Shown piece after piece: positions 37,882 to 50,460 of a stretch of 64,000 bases of DNA; the stretch's first letter is position 1; every line of letters starts with the position of its first letter. The translations under genes and the position numbers were made by a program. Below the pieces are notes generated by a model. The model was not told where the DNA came from, made no database searches, and saw nothing but the letters and a program-made list of their open reading frames with translations. Source of the stretch: Helichrysum umbraculigerum (taxonomy: Eukaryota; Streptophyta; Magnoliopsida; Asterales; Asteraceae); assembly GCA_949592205.1 (NCBI GenBank), contig CATIUR010000005.1, positions 131,335,277 to 131,399,276 on the forward strand, written 5' to 3'.

Positions 37882-38553
37882 TACTTAAAAAATATATTAA
37901 CAGGGAAAACAAGAATGCACAAACGAAAGACAATGAACACAAGTACACAAGAACGAAGGGAACGAACCTACTGCAGTAGCCGGAATCTCGATCGTGCGGA
38001 AAGGAGAGCGAAATTTTTGATTTTGCAGAGAATTTGAACGATTGATAAAAAAGCGCAAAGTGAAAATATGAGGGGTTAGCCCTATTTATAGCAGGGCAAT
38101 ACAACCGTCACAGGCCCATGGGCCTTTGGGCTTTAATCTGAGCTTTACACGTGTACGGCGATCACAACACCTCAAGGAGGCACGCGCGCGATCAACCCTC
38201 ATTAATGTTGCACGCATACATATAGCCGTCAACACGAATTCCAACACACGCCAACGTCTTGAACAAATCAAAAGTCACACCGTCCTCTGACACATTGATG
38301 GGACACCATCAGTCAAAAATGTAACGTCAAAATTTAGCCACGTCCTTCCTGATTATAGGTGTCTCATGGCCAGAGTGTTTCCTGTCAAATATTCACACGC
38401 ATAAAATAATAAGTATCCTGCGAAAAACACTTCCCTGGGATATGGTTGTCAGTTCGGAACAACAGAACAACTTCCGTTTAAGCAGCCTGCAAAATACGAG
38501 CTGTTGAGTTCAGTTCCCTGATGCAAGCCTCAGCAAACTAAACTGGGGGGACT
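37882..38553 (+). mobile_element. Region between antisense gene and 3' LTR, with polypurine tract
   Basis: Presumed promoter and 5' leader of the antisense gene (on the minus strand a CTATAAATAGGG TATA box at about 38086-38097, about 205 bp upstream of its ATG). The polypurine tract AAACTGGGGGGAC lies at 38540-38552, immediately before the 3' LTR. Confidence 0.75.
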
Positions 38554-39353
38554 TAATCGTGTACCATCCTAAATGGGCCTCACAAAACAAACAGGCGAAA
38601 CTCATGCGCAGGACGGCCCAAAAGATAGGCATATCCAGGCGACAAAGCTTCGACAGGAAAGGCTCCACTACAGGAGACCTCAAACTATCGACAGTCCTGT
38701 ATATATACAGGAAGGCCCACAAATCTAAAGCCTAGCAAAGGGTGCAAGCCCATCAAGATAGGGTTTATGTCCCCTGGCAGGGGACAACCTTATAACGGAT
38801 CTCACCCACGTTAGCGGTGGTCTCCCCAGGAGCCGACAAGGGTTTTCTTCCTTGAATATCATTGGTCCACGTCATCATAGGGACCCCACGACCACGTGGT
38901 ATCAATCGTAGCCATACGATTAAAACTACCACGATCACGAATCCACCGTACGATGAACAGTATAACCAAGATCATGTGTCAGCCGTGCGATTGGTACCCT
39001 CGCGATCGTGAGTACACCGTACGATGAATAGTATCATCGAGATCGCCGGTCAGCCGTACGATCAAGTACCATGAGATCACGACACGTGTCCAAACTTGCT
39101 GATCAAGGTGAAGGAAGGGTACTATAAATACAAACACTTGGGTAATATTCATGCCAACACCTCATAATATACCTTCACCACTATTCATCACCTACACTTA
39201 TCATCCTTAGGAGATTATTGTTCATCTCCTATCACCGATTCATACCACCCTTATTGTTGTTCGATACACTATAACGGGTCCTTACGCTAGTTGCGGAGAG
39301 TAACGAGTCGGCCCAATCCATCTCGCACTCAGGTATAAAATTATGCTTGATCA
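38554..39353 (+). repeat. 3' LTR of the Tat element
   Basis: 800 bp, about 13 differences from the 5' LTR, most of them C/T or G/A transitions. Same ends. Its TATA box (about 39123) points toward the IDM1-like gene, so read-through transcription toward that gene is possible. Confidence 0.95.
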
Positions 39354-39465
39354 TCCTACAATATTAACTATTTTATTAAAAAAAATCTTAATATACCTTA
39401 GTCACATAATAATGAGAATAATTAAACTTAATATATACATTACTACTTTAAGCGGGTATTTTTAT

Positions 39466-39597
39466 GGGTGGTAATTTGTATATCACCAAAAGTTAGCCAT
39501 ACACCACTCAAACTATTTTACAGTGTTGTACAGTACAATACAATAATGCATAAAAATAATGTATAACTAATTTTTGGTGGTGTAAAAATCACCACCC
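39466..39597. mobile_element. MITE (MULE-type) in the promoter region
   Basis: About 30-bp imperfect terminal inverted repeats starting GGGTGGT (left GGGTGGTAATTTG, right in reverse GGGTGGTGATTTT). Same family as 61138-61268, sharing the ends and the central TTGTACAGTAC. The 9-bp flanks are only 6/9 alike. Confidence 0.7.
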
Positions 39598-39614
39598 GTT
39601 TCTTATAAATTGGT

Positions 39615-39935
39615 TATATATTAGATCACTTCCAATGGTTTCGTCACTTATACACCACTAAAACTATTTTACAGTGTTGTACAGTACAATACAATAATGC
39701 ATAAAAATAATGTATAACTAATTTTCATCACTTCCTTTCTTCCTTTAAGACACCATTTGCACGGTTTATGCAGTTCATTTCGTCACTTCCTTTCTTCCTC
39801 TAGCCAATGAAAGGTGATGATAGCTTATATTTAATGTATTGTTATTTTTAGTTTAGTGTATGTAAATGTATGTATATTGGTAAATGTATGATTCAAAAAT
39901 TGAAGTGATGAAACCACCATTGGTACTATTGTGTG
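39615..39935. mobile_element. Second MITE holding a copy of the first MITE's core
   Basis: Ends CCAATGGTTTCGTCACTT and, in reverse, CCAATGGTGGTTTCATCACTT. Inside (about 39650-39730) is an 80-bp near-exact copy of the core of the neighbouring MITE (ACTATTTTACAGTGTTGTAC). The exact boundaries are uncertain. Confidence 0.5.
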
Positions 39936-40404
39936 TGTCTTTCGTTAGTTTTTTATGTGCTGATGTGGCACAACTGAAGAAAGAAGTAAGGAAACAACGA
40001 TCGGGAGTGGTCTAATACAATCATACTTATTGTTTGAAACAGTTACATTAATCAAATAACATTTGTAGTTTATTGGGAGATAATTTGGAAGATCCGCGGG
40101 CATTATCAAGTCGACGGCTACAACAGCAGTCACTTCACACAGTTCTGCAAAGTATGCTCTCTTTAAAATGTGACCACAAAATTAAAATATTATTTCCCCC
40201 AAAAAAACATTTTTTTAGCAAAAATAAATTATAACTCCGTATACAAATGATCTACTGTTATTGTTTTGTTGTATTCAAGTTCCAACATTTACTACGGAGT
40301 ATATTAATACACATTGGGTACTGGGTAGTCCCATTTTCATACAACTAGAATCCACCACCAAACACAAGAAAAAATAAAATAAAAACAAAATTCATGAATG
40401 GGCA
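39936..40404 (+). promoter_or_regulatory. Proximal upstream region and 5' UTR of the IDM1-like gene
   Basis: No coding sequence. A short inverted pair CTCCGTA/TACGGAG (40233-40302) looks like a Stowaway-type relic. A small upstream ORF (ATG at 40394, eight codons, TGA at 40418-40420) overlaps the main ATG at 40405 in another frame and could reduce translation. Confidence 0.5.
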
Positions 40405-43400
40405 ATGGCAGATAAGATGAACGCAGCAAGACTGGATTTTGAGCAATCAAGAAAACGCAAGAAAGTCAGCAGCCATGTTCATCATCCTAAGCTTCTTCCT
40501 AACCAAAAAGTTGAAGTAATATTCTCTTCCATCTTCTTAATTCTTCATAAAAATTATTCCTTTTTCTATGTTTATTCTGGTTATATATCATTATTTTTTT
40601 TTTTCCGTGTCTTGTTTGGTTAGTTGCACTGTTGGATTCTTCCTGCATTGTATTATTTAAATAATAAAATGGTTTTTTTTTCCCCCCTCAAATTTGGGGA
40701 TTTTGAAGTTAATACATGTTCTTGGTGAGTTCAAGTTATTAGTTAGATATATTCCTTTTTATTTAGTTAATTTTTTTTGCTAATGATTTGAATTCTGATG
40801 CTAAATAAATTGAGGGATCTTGTAATCTGGACTCAAATATTCATAAAAATCCAAACTTTTTGTCAATTTATAAGTATTCTTATATATCATATAATACTTC
40901 TTCCTTTAAGGGTTTTAGCTTGTTTTGAACTAAAATTTTGTATCTTTAATAATCATGAAAATGATTCAGGTAAGAAGTTTGAAAGAGGGGTTCGAGGGTT
41001 CTTGGCATAGTGCCACTGTGATTCATCGAAAAGCTCAAATTCGAGTAATCAAATATGATCATTCGTTTTGTGATGATAGTCCCGACGGTTTAATTGAGTT
41101 GATCACAGTAAGCAGTTGGAAACCATCTAACTTTATTAATTATCGTAGCAAAATAAGACCAGTGCCTCCAAGTTTTAGTCTTAATAAAAATTGTCTTCAT
41201 TATGGACAATGTGTGGATGTTTTTCTTGATAATGCTTGGTGGGAAGGTGTTGTTTTCGATCATAATGATTGTTGTGAAGAACGTTTAGTGTTCTTTCCTG
41301 ATTTAGGCGATGAAATAATGGCCCAATTTGAGAACATCAGGCCAACTCGAGACTGGGATGCAACTACCGATATATGGAAGCTTCGTGGGGATTGGATTTT
41401 TCTTCAAGTTCTTGAGGAACTTGAGCTTGAATGGCCGGTTCTTATTTCTGTCAAACAAATTTGGTATGACGTGAAGATTAAGAACAGTTTTGTTAATGAT
41501 ATGATTGAGTGGACATGTCCAGTGATGGAAAACTGGAAAGAAATTGTCTTAGAAGTGATATTTGATAACTTTTCACTGACCATGCACGAGTTTTTTGGGC
41601 GATTGAACACTGCTAACGATATAAAGAAACAAATTTCTAAGTCTCTTGATCTTGATGATGATAAGGTTTTAGGTCCTCCTGGATTTTCGGATTTGGGTTC
41701 GAGTTCGAACACCCCAGTGGCTGATCCACCTGATTACTTTTGTGTTCCGGGACCGAATTTGGTTCCTCTGGCCAAATGTCATCCTGATGCAGTTGTCGAG
41801 TATTCTAGAGCCTATATTTCCGGTGATAGGCCTTCACGTTCTATAGTGGTTAAAGTTCGACAACATCTTTTGTTTTTGGGTTGGAAAATTGAGTGCAAAA
41901 GAATGGCCAGGAGTCAAGGGAGGAATCCGTCCATTAAATATCGTTACACTGACCCAAATGGGAAGCGATATAATTATATCAAAGATGTTTGCAAGGAGTT
42001 AACCAATCGTTCATCTGAATCTACTTTTCCGGGTTCATTTGATTCTAATAAACGAGACTTTAACGTCGTTAAATCTTTATCGTTTCCACAAGCAGTAATT
42101 GATTATTATTTACTGGCATTTAAAGAAAGTTGTGGCTTGAGAAAATTCAAAAACAATTCAAGGGTTAGGGAAAGTGATTATATATGTAGTGTTTGTCATT
42201 ATGGAGGTGAATTAGTACTTTGTGACAAATGCCCATCTTCATTTCACACATTTTGCCTTGGACTGAAGGTTAGTTTCCTCATCTCTGTTTTTGTTTCAGT
42301 CCATTTTCTGATTTTTTATACATACACTATTGTTTGCGCTTGTTTAGGAGGTCCCGGATGGCGAATGGTTTTGCCCATCATGTTGTTGCAGAATTTGTGA
42401 TCAAAGCAGATACAGTGAAAAGAGTAAACAAAATACGGACAGTAGATTTCTAAGTTGTGAACAGTGTGAGAGAATATGTATGTTTACTTATATCTTTTTG
42501 GTTTTGTTATACTTAGCACGAACTTTGTTAATAAGTTTGTTTTCAATCATCAAATGTGATTCAGATCATATAGGTTGCCTAAAAAGAAGTAAGTGTTTGT
42601 CAAAGTTGCAGAATAATCCTAGAGTAAATTGGTTTTGCAGTCCAAGATGTGAAGAGGTATGCAAATAATAACACCATTAAGTTGAACAATCATTTCATGT
42701 ATGTAAGATCGGTTTATCGTATTCAAGCATGCCTATAAACTATAAAGTTTGAACTATTATAAAATGACAGCTAAGGACACTTTTTAACATCTTAAAAACA
42801 CAATACTAGATGATTGAACAGGGTGTTATATCTGCAGATCTTTACAGGCCTTCAACGGCTTTTGGGAAAGTCAATTCGTGTAGGGAAGGATAACTTAACA
42901 TGGACTATATTGAAATACAAGAAGACTGATATATCTGAATGCTGCAATCTTGATTTCTCTCATATTGAGCGATTGATGGAGATCTATAATAAACTGAACG
43001 TCGTTATTAAACTAATGCACCAGTGCTTTGATCCTGTTAAAGAGCCTCTCACTCAAAGAGATATAGTTGAAGATGTAATCTTTTGTAGTAGGTGTGTTTA
43101 AGTTGTTAACTTTTGATTTAACAATATGTTAATACTGTGGTGATTATTTAAACTTAAATGTAGGTCAGAGCTAAACCGGTTGAACTTCAAGGGATTTTAT
43201 ACCGTTCTTCTGGAGAAAGATGACGAACTGATTTCAGCAGCTGCAGTAAGGTGTCCTCTATTTTCAGAGCCAGGTTGTTAGTTTTCTATATATGCATTTT
43301 ATGGTGATTTAAATATTGTTTTCTTTATTCAAAATGATACAAGGGTGTATGGAGAAAAGGTAGCTGAACTCCCTCTTGTTGGAACTCGAGTTCAATATCG

Positions 43401-44659
43401 TAGACGTGGAATGTGTCACTTGCTTATGAACGAGCTTGAAAAGGTATGATCTATTTTTGATGGGCTTCATTGATGAATTTTGGTGATACATAAGCTAAAT
43501 AATTCTTATGTCCCGTGAATATTACAATGTTTAACTTGATATAGAGTTTAAGTAACATGTTGAAATATATATGATATTCTCTAACAAACAACTCAATGAT
43601 TTTGGAAAACGGAGGTAGCGAAATACTGCAAGTGTTGCCATTTAGGCTATAAAATTTTATACACTGCAAAAAATACCCATCTATGCATCAAGCCAAATTC
43701 GTACGGAGTAACAGTTTGGGGGCCTCCATGAACGTTTTTAACTTGGAAAGTTTCCCAAGATTGAAAGGGTTCTTTATCTTTCCCTAATGCTCTTTTTTTT
43801 TTTTTTAAGAAACTTATGGAATTAGGAGTCGAGAGGCTAGTTTTGCCTGCTGCATCAAGTGTTCTACGCACTTGGACAACATCATTCGGTTTCTCCACGA
43901 TGACCGAATCAGAAAAGTTGAACCTTCTTGGCTACACTTTCCTCGATTTTCAAGGCACCATAATGTGCCACAAACTCTTGACAAGTGGTTTATCTTCTAC
44001 AAAACCAAGGATCTCAATTGGTATATTTCTTGTCATGATAACAAATTCTTTCACATGTATTCAATGAGATCATACAAAGCTGTAAATGTTTTGTACAGGG
44101 AATATTGCTGATCCTGTCCATGAAGCTGATATCACAGATACGGAGGGTGTCAATGTGAATTCTGAAGCATCTAAAACAGAACAAATCGAGAGAAGTGTAA
44201 GAGTTGATCAACATTCTCCAGGGTACCTTTTCACACCCTACTCAATACAACAAAGTTTTTTTTATCACTGTTATCCTACCCTTTATAATATAATCTCATC
44301 TAATGCCTTCATTTTGGTCGTGATTGTGCTATTGTCAGTACTTTTCAAGGCGATGGGGCTGATAATGTGTGTGGCTCACTGTCTCTAAATACCTCGGTAA
44401 TGTGTATAAATAATTTTTATGCCTCTAATATATGATATTAACTACCCAACTCCTTGTTTTTATGTACATGCTTTGTGAATCTTTATTCTAGCCAAACAAA
44501 TCAACTCATGTGAAATGCCGATGTGAAACAATCATAGAGGGTTCTATGGAAGAAGACAATGAGTGTGATGGCAATAAGACCCTTTTGAAATGCTACCAGC
44601 AAAAAATACATCACAGCTTGTGGAAAGATCAAGTAGCTGAATGTGTAAATAGAAGCTAA
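40405..44659 (+). CDS. IDM1-like Agenet/PHD-finger/GNAT acetyltransferase-like protein
   Basis: Eleven exons, all GT-AG and in frame: 40405-40515, 40970-42268, 42348-42477, 42565-42656, 42838-43091, 43164-43250, 43344-43443, 43810-44020, 44099-44222, 44339-44396, 44492-44659; 877 residues. Residues 1-37 hold a basic RKRKK segment. Residues 38-170 are two Agenet/Tudor-like repeats (KEGFEGSWHSATV; LDNAWWEGVVFDH). The PHD finger is about 440-487 (CSVCHYGGELVLCDKC), with a second Cys-rich part to about 543. A GNAT fold spans about 600-745, with the acetyl-CoA loop QYRRRGMC at 675-682. This layout is that of plant IDM1/ROS4-type nuclear proteins, which read histone marks and acetylate histone H3 in active DNA demethylation. 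Orthology to IDM1 itself, rather than a paralogue, is not established. The 3' end faces the asparagine synthetase gene 560 bp away. Confidence 0.9.
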
Positions 44660-45219
44660 ATTTCAACGGTCTTTTTGAAGAATAGCGAAAGGTACAGTTG
44701 ACCAAATAGCCGAAAAGGCAGTTTTTGTACAGCATAACGATATGTACAGTAGTAACATGCTGTCTACTAGTGTAGTAACCCAAACTTTTGGCGTCTGGAT
44801 ACGGAACGAGTATGCAGTATGCCGTTATAACAACTATGCAAACAAAGTTGTGTCTAGGAGCATCCTTAGAGCTCCCATTTTGGCGTTGACACTTCTATAT
44901 AAATATATGTGACAGTAAATTTTAGTACTATTTTGTAACCATGTAAGTCTTTGTGTTATCTTTTTTGGCTGATTATCTTTGGTTTATAAAAAGCTGATTA
45001 AGAGATGCATAAATACAACCGAATGAGGTACTGAAAAATGAAAATTCTTCCAGAAACCAAGCTTTACAAAGCTGAACATATTACATCAAATGTTACCATA
45101 TTATAAACAGCAATACATTTGACTTATTAACACAAAAGTCAAAACCAAATAACCAGCTAATAACCAATACACAATAAGAAGAAACCCACAACTCGTCTAA
45201 CTTATTCAAGAATAAGCCA
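44660..45219. other. Convergent intergenic region with both 3' UTRs
   Basis: 560 bp between two convergent stop codons. No coding sequence. AT-rich; holds the 3' UTRs and polyadenylation sites of both genes. Confidence 0.7.
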
Positions 45220-48200
45220 TCAGCTCTGAATCGCTAGCCCAGGAGCCGAGACATCCATCATCCTTTGAATATTGTCTATCATGCCTGGTGCCAAGTTCGC
45301 TGCACCAACCGGAGCCGTGTTCTGCTTGTATGCAGCATTATGAACCCCGAGTGCAGCCCGGCCTGATGGGTCAAGATTGTTTGACCAGGAAGCGTCCCAC
45401 TCGATTGCTTTCGCTGTGCTGCATGCTATACTTGCTCCACCTGGGACAGTCAATTTAGCCGAATTCTGCAAAATAAAGATATACAAGTTCCCAGGTTACT
45501 TCTGGTTAATGGCATAATGTACACTTGCATAGTGCATTGAGGTGGTAAGAAACTAATAATTACCTGAGGGAAAAACCGCTCGAAAATCATTCTGTAATAG
45601 TAAGCTTCTTTTGTGAGTGGAGTGTTGTGAGGGAAGATATGCGTAGCATGTTGCATCATTTTGTCGGATACCTACACATATAGATATAATCAGTTTTCAT
45701 TAAGTAAAATAACCGAGCAACCCCGGTGTTAGGGAGGTGATTGAGGGGCTACATACATGTAGTTCAGCATGAGCTTTGAGTCCATCGATCCAGCTATACC
45801 CGACTCCATCACTAAATTGTTCTTTCTGCCTGTACAAAATATGCTGCAGGGGATCATATGTAACATGTTAAAAAAACCGAACTTTATGGTAAAGTATTAA
45901 TTAGTTTTCATAACAGAATAGAGTGAATTTGGAGACCTTTGGCAAATACGGGTTCTCTTCGTCGTCAAAAGCACGTCTAAGAATCCATTTCTCAATCCGT
46001 TTTTTATCCATATTGATCTGCACATAACCTCATCAATTATGACACTTCCAAATCATAGAGTATAATAAACTTTCAATCATACCATAAGTACATTGCTTAC
46101 CATTTTGGCTTCAGGGTCGATGCTCATTGCAACGTTGATAAAATCTTTATCCAAAAATGGGACTCGGGCTTCCAAACCCCACGCGGATGTTGACTTATTT
46201 GCTCTCAAGCAATCATATTGATGAAGTGCTTTTATCTGCAAAAAACCGCATATTTAACAACTCCTCCAAAAGGGAAAAATACTCAAGTATCAGAGTTAAG
46301 GATGTTACCTTGTGACAGGTTTCGCGATGAAACTCTTCCTTGTTGGGTGCCTTGTGAAAGTACAAGTACCCACCAAATATCTCATCTGAACCTTCACCAG
46401 AGATAACCATTTTGACACCTAAAGACTTGATTTTACGGGACATTAAAAACATCGGTGTGCTAGCCCTAATCGTAGTCACATCGTATGATTCAATATGGTA
46501 AATCACATCCTCTATTGCATCAATACCATCCTACAACATTTTAAAACATTTAACCTTTAAAAATTCTGTAAAAAGAAATCTAAATAATCCATTATTGTCA
46601 GGTCAGCCCAGTTCTAATATCGAAACGGGTCCAGCCTACAGAACGTAGTATCAGGTACCTGTACGGTGAAATGAAACTCGTGATGAACAGTTCCCAAATA
46701 ATCTGCTACTTCTCTCCCTGCCTTGAGATCGGGCGAACCCTGTTTATGTAACAAAAATGCTTGTCAGCTTTTGTTAACATTCATTTGGACCAATCTTAGC
46801 TCCCAAATGTCTTTATGGCCTTATGACTAATATTACCTCAAGGCCAACACAGAAGGAATGTAGTTGAGCACCCCACTGTCTAGCAGCTTTTGTACCCGCT
46901 AAATGACGAGCCGTAATAGACGCAACCAACGACGAGTCTAGCCCACCCGATAAAAGAACCCCGAACGGTACATCAGTCATTAGCCTTTTAATCACAGCCT
47001 ACAGTATATAAATGTTATCAGTCATTTAGTTTTTAGACCTTTGATCATAATATTAATAAATCATTAGCAAACATTAACAGATAAATCTAAAACTCACGTC
47101 TTCAAACGCGCGCCTTAGAACTAAAGGATCATATGGTGTAGACGGAACAGCCTCCGAGAACCACGGAGGGTTGTACCACCTCTTAAAACCGCCTGTTTTG
47201 CTCGAGTACAAGTGCCCGGGTGGAAACACCTCAAAATGCTCACAATCATCGTTTAAACCCTTTAGTTCGGATGAAATCCAAACCGAACCTGAAAAATAAC
47301 ACCACAATTACTCGTTCGCTCTACAAAATCTCAGTAAATCAAAGACACACGATAATGGAATAATTCAAATAGCTACCATCGAGTCCCCATCCAATGTAGA
47401 GCGACGTGATCCCGATAGCATCACGAGCAGCAATGTATGTGTTGTTTCGTGTATCCAATAACACGAAAGAAAACATTCCATCCAACATGTCAACGAAATT
47501 TTCGCCATGTTCTTCGTACTACAAAACATTATTAACAAGTTCAACTACAATAAACCACAAAAATCCAAAACCTAATAAAATAAAAAAACTTTGATTCTCT
47601 CGTTTGAAAATTGCAATAATTGTACATTTCTGAAACTGTATGTCACGTTTATTCAATTGCCATTCAACCAACTAAAAACCTCAATAATTACACACATTAA
47701 TACTATTACAACGTACTACACATTTTTTAAACGTGTATTTTTTTGCTAAACGATTATAAATCACTAACCAAATGCGCGATAACATCACAATCACTTCCGG
47801 TTTTAAACGTGTGACCGGTCAAGCTAGCTCGAAGCGCTTCATGGTTGTATATCTCACCATTAACCTACATTACCAAACATAATTTAAACCAACCTCAATA
47901 TGAAGCTATACAAAACATGTAACAAAATATATTTATTTCATCATTTTCGTACCGTTACAACGATGGTTTCATCTTCGTTAAAAAGCGGTTGATCACCCGA
48001 AGCAGGATCGATAATCGCGAGTCGTTGATGAGCTAAATAATTACCACCATGTTGATATAACCCACTCCAATCTGGACCACGATGCTTCAACCTAAACAAA
48101 CATGTACAAAAATGAATAATATTAGTTGATATATAATTTGTTATAATTATTTGACTAATGTCTTTTTTTGGTTAATGAAATTTAGGATGGATTTATGAAA

Positions 48201-48286
48201 ACATGCCTACGAGAAAGCTCTAGGACACGAACTCTTTTGGCCTGAGAGTCATCGGAACAACCTAAAACAGCTAAGATTCCACACAT
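45220..48286 (-). CDS. ASN1: Asparagine synthetase [glutamine-hydrolysing]
   Basis: Cytosolic enzyme making asparagine and glutamate from aspartate, glutamine and ATP; central to nitrogen transport. Thirteen exons, in frame: 48286-48207, 48091-47953, 47864-47769, 47518-47377, 47288-47098, 46998-46837, 46739-46659, 46530-46309, 46235-46101, 46017-45937, 45843-45757, 45671-45564, 45465-45220; 589 residues, the usual plant size. It starts MCGILAVLG, so Cys2 becomes the N-terminal glutaminase nucleophile. VNGEIYNHE lies in the glutaminase domain. The ATP pyrophosphatase loop SGGLDSS is at 233-239, and SGEGSDEIFGGYLYFHKAP in the synthetase domain. The first intron has a GC donor (TCGTAG/GCATGT); all others are GT-AG. 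Class I is suggested by the C-terminus; which paralogue is uncertain. Confidence 0.96.
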
Positions 48287-48983
48287 GGTTGGTTAAAAAG
48301 GTACAAGTATTTAAGCAGGGGTTACAAGTATTGATGCAAGGGAGAAAAAGGAGGGAAAAGAAAGGTGAAATGAGGGATTATTGGTTTGTGATGAACGTTT
48401 CTGTCGCCGCGAATTTATAGACGATTTTCGGCTAGCGGTCACATTTTTTATTATTTATTTATTAGCGGCGACGTTTCTCACCTTTTTTTTTATTAATTTT
48501 GTTGGTATCTATTTTCTGATAAAAAGCAGAAAAAAATATAGATAAGTAGATAAAGGAAGTGTAATGGATTTTTATTTTGAGTTGTCATGTGCTTTGGTTT
48601 TTTGTTATAATTATTGGAAGATTTATTTGTGTAATAATAATAATACCCTTAAGAGGGTTGATGCTAATATGCTATTGATAAGTTAATTAAATAGTGTGTT
48701 AGGTTCAATATCTTTCGAGGATGTAGGATGAACGACGTGGTTCACTGTTCAATATCTTTCAGAGTTATAGGATGAACGACCTAGTCCACTGAGTGTCGTA
48801 TATATATTCTTCCCGTAAGGTTGTTGTTATCATAGATTTGTCGTTAATTTTGGATTGTTGACTCATTTTTGCTTATAGAAACTATCATATGCATAAATAG
48901 TAGAAACCAACTATATATGAATTTCATTATAATTAAAGTAATATTATACATGAGATGTCATCTTTTTCTTGAATTTCGAAATA
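48287..48983 (-). promoter_or_regulatory. Asparagine synthetase 5' leader and promoter
   Basis: A TATA box (CTATAAATTC on the minus strand, 48411-48420) lies about 125 bp upstream of the ATG. Further upstream is AT-rich, with a duplicated TCAATATCTTTC.GAG.TGTAGGATGAACGAC phrase (about 48708 and 48752). No gene found. Confidence 0.6.
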
Positions 48984-49904
48984 GGGAAATTTGTAATTTT
49001 TGTCCCCGTGGTTTTGCGTTTTGGCTGATTTTGTCCTTTGAGAACTTTTTCTGCAATTTTAACCTTATAGTTTTCATTTTCCAGCAATTTTTGTCCCTCC
49101 TTCTAACTTTCGTTAAATTTCTTTGTTCAACCTCGTAAAAGACCAAAATACCCTTCACCTTTCTTCTACAAACTTAACTTCATTATTTCTTCTCCCAAAC
49201 CCTTAACATCCACAACCAACCGAACCACCATAGCAGCCCTAGAAAAAAATCGGCCGGACCTCGTTACCATCTCAGAAGCTTAGTTACCAGATCGGCGGCG
49301 ACATGGTAGTGGCCAGATCTCGTTACCAGTCGCGAACAACCACTGATTTCACAAAGATTCCGGCCGGACCTCCTTCTCCGGCAATCTCCTTCACTGCTAT
49401 CACCGGACCTCTCTCTTCGTCACCCCTCTCCACTGCTATCACCGGAATCGTGTTTGGGTGTTAGATCTAAACCGGCCGGACTGTGAAGTGTGTGTGTGTG
49501 TGTTTGGGTGTTAGATCTTCAATGGGAAAATAAAGAATTCACTTTTGTTATGGAAATGCGTTGTGGATCTAATTTTGTTATAGGTTTAAATGTTTAATGA
49601 AGATTAATTTTTTTGAATCAATGTGTAATTTGTGGTGAAATTGTGATGATTTTTATTTAGTATGAAATGGTTTTTTGTGAAATCTTGGTGTGTTAGGGTT
49701 TGAATACAGGAAAGAACAAGAGGAAGATGGGGAAGGGTATTTTTGTCATATTTTGTGATTTAACCTGGAAACTTAACGAAAGTTAGATGAAGGGACAAAA
49801 ATTGCAGAAAATGAAGACCACAGGGTTAAATTTACAGAAAAATATTTCAAAGGACAAAATCAGCCAAAATGCAAAATCACATGGATAAAAATTGCAAATT
49901 TCCC
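48984..49904. mobile_element. Mutator-like element, Pack-MULE-like
   Basis: Long terminal inverted repeats of about 140 bp (left 48984-49125, right 49760-49904) starting GGGAAATTTG. Flanked by 9-bp direct repeats TTCGAAATA and TTTGAAATA (one change). A 9-bp duplication and long inverted repeats define Mutator-like elements. The interior (49190-49480) is much richer in G+C than its surroundings (CCGGCCGGACC, GGCGGCGACATGG). It has no transposase and resembles captured genic sequence. Confidence 0.88.
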
Positions 49905-50027
49905 TTTGAAATAAGATGTTTATAATTGTGATGAAAATAGATACTTGATTTCTATAATTGAAAATTTTAATAATTAAATTTTAAATTTATGGGCAATTTC
50001 ATATATGTCCCTGATAAAATTGATAAT

Positions 50028-50086
<59 letters not shown>

Positions 50087-50276
50087 AAAACATGTTTTAA
50101 AGGGTATTGTATATGATGCACTAAAAATTTGTATTATGTATATATACGTAATTTTTAAGTTTTAAATTTGATGATAACACACCAAGTTACCAACATCTTT
50201 ACGCTCTTGAAATAGTAAATGTTTAAAAGGATAGCACAATCATTACTTCATATACTAGCTAGTAGTCATTAATTAA
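49905..50276. other. AT-rich spacer with (TA)n
   Basis: No gene. A (TA)n microsatellite occupies 50030-50085. Confidence 0.8.
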
Positions 50277-50460
50277 AGGGGGCTACTTTCTATACCACCA
50301 TTTTCTATTTTTTATTTCAAACACAATCATTACTGTACTTTTTCTGTACTTTTACCAATCACTTTCTCTTACTTTTCTGTACTTTTCTGTACTTTTTCTA
50401 TTTTTATAATATTAAAAGTGGTATGAAATTGGAAAATAGTGGTATAGAAAGAGGATCCCT
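50277..50460. mobile_element. MITE, 184 bp
   Basis: Inverted ends sharing CTTTCTATACCACYATTTTC (left near 50286, right in reverse near 50451), flanked by AATTAA on both sides. The interior is short TTTTCTGTAC repeats. Superfamily uncertain. Confidence 0.7.

Larger units (their letters stand above)
28408..39353 (+). mobile_element. Complete Tat-lineage Ty3/gypsy retrotransposon
   Basis: 10,946 bp with two 800-bp LTRs and a perfect 5-bp duplication TCCTA (28403-28407 and 39354-39358). Order: LTR, PBS, gag-protease, RT-RNase H-second RNase H-integrase, antisense gene, polypurine tract, LTR. The extra RNase H domain and an antisense ORF downstream of pol are traits of the Tat lineage (Grande/Retand type). 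By eye the LTRs differ at about 13 of 800 positions, so this is the youngest element here. It lies about 1.05 kb upstream of the IDM1-like gene's ATG. Confidence 0.95.

Noticed and set aside
41404..41712. Minus-strand frame of 102 codons
   Set aside because: Opposite exon 2 of the IDM1-like gene; a codon-bias shadow.
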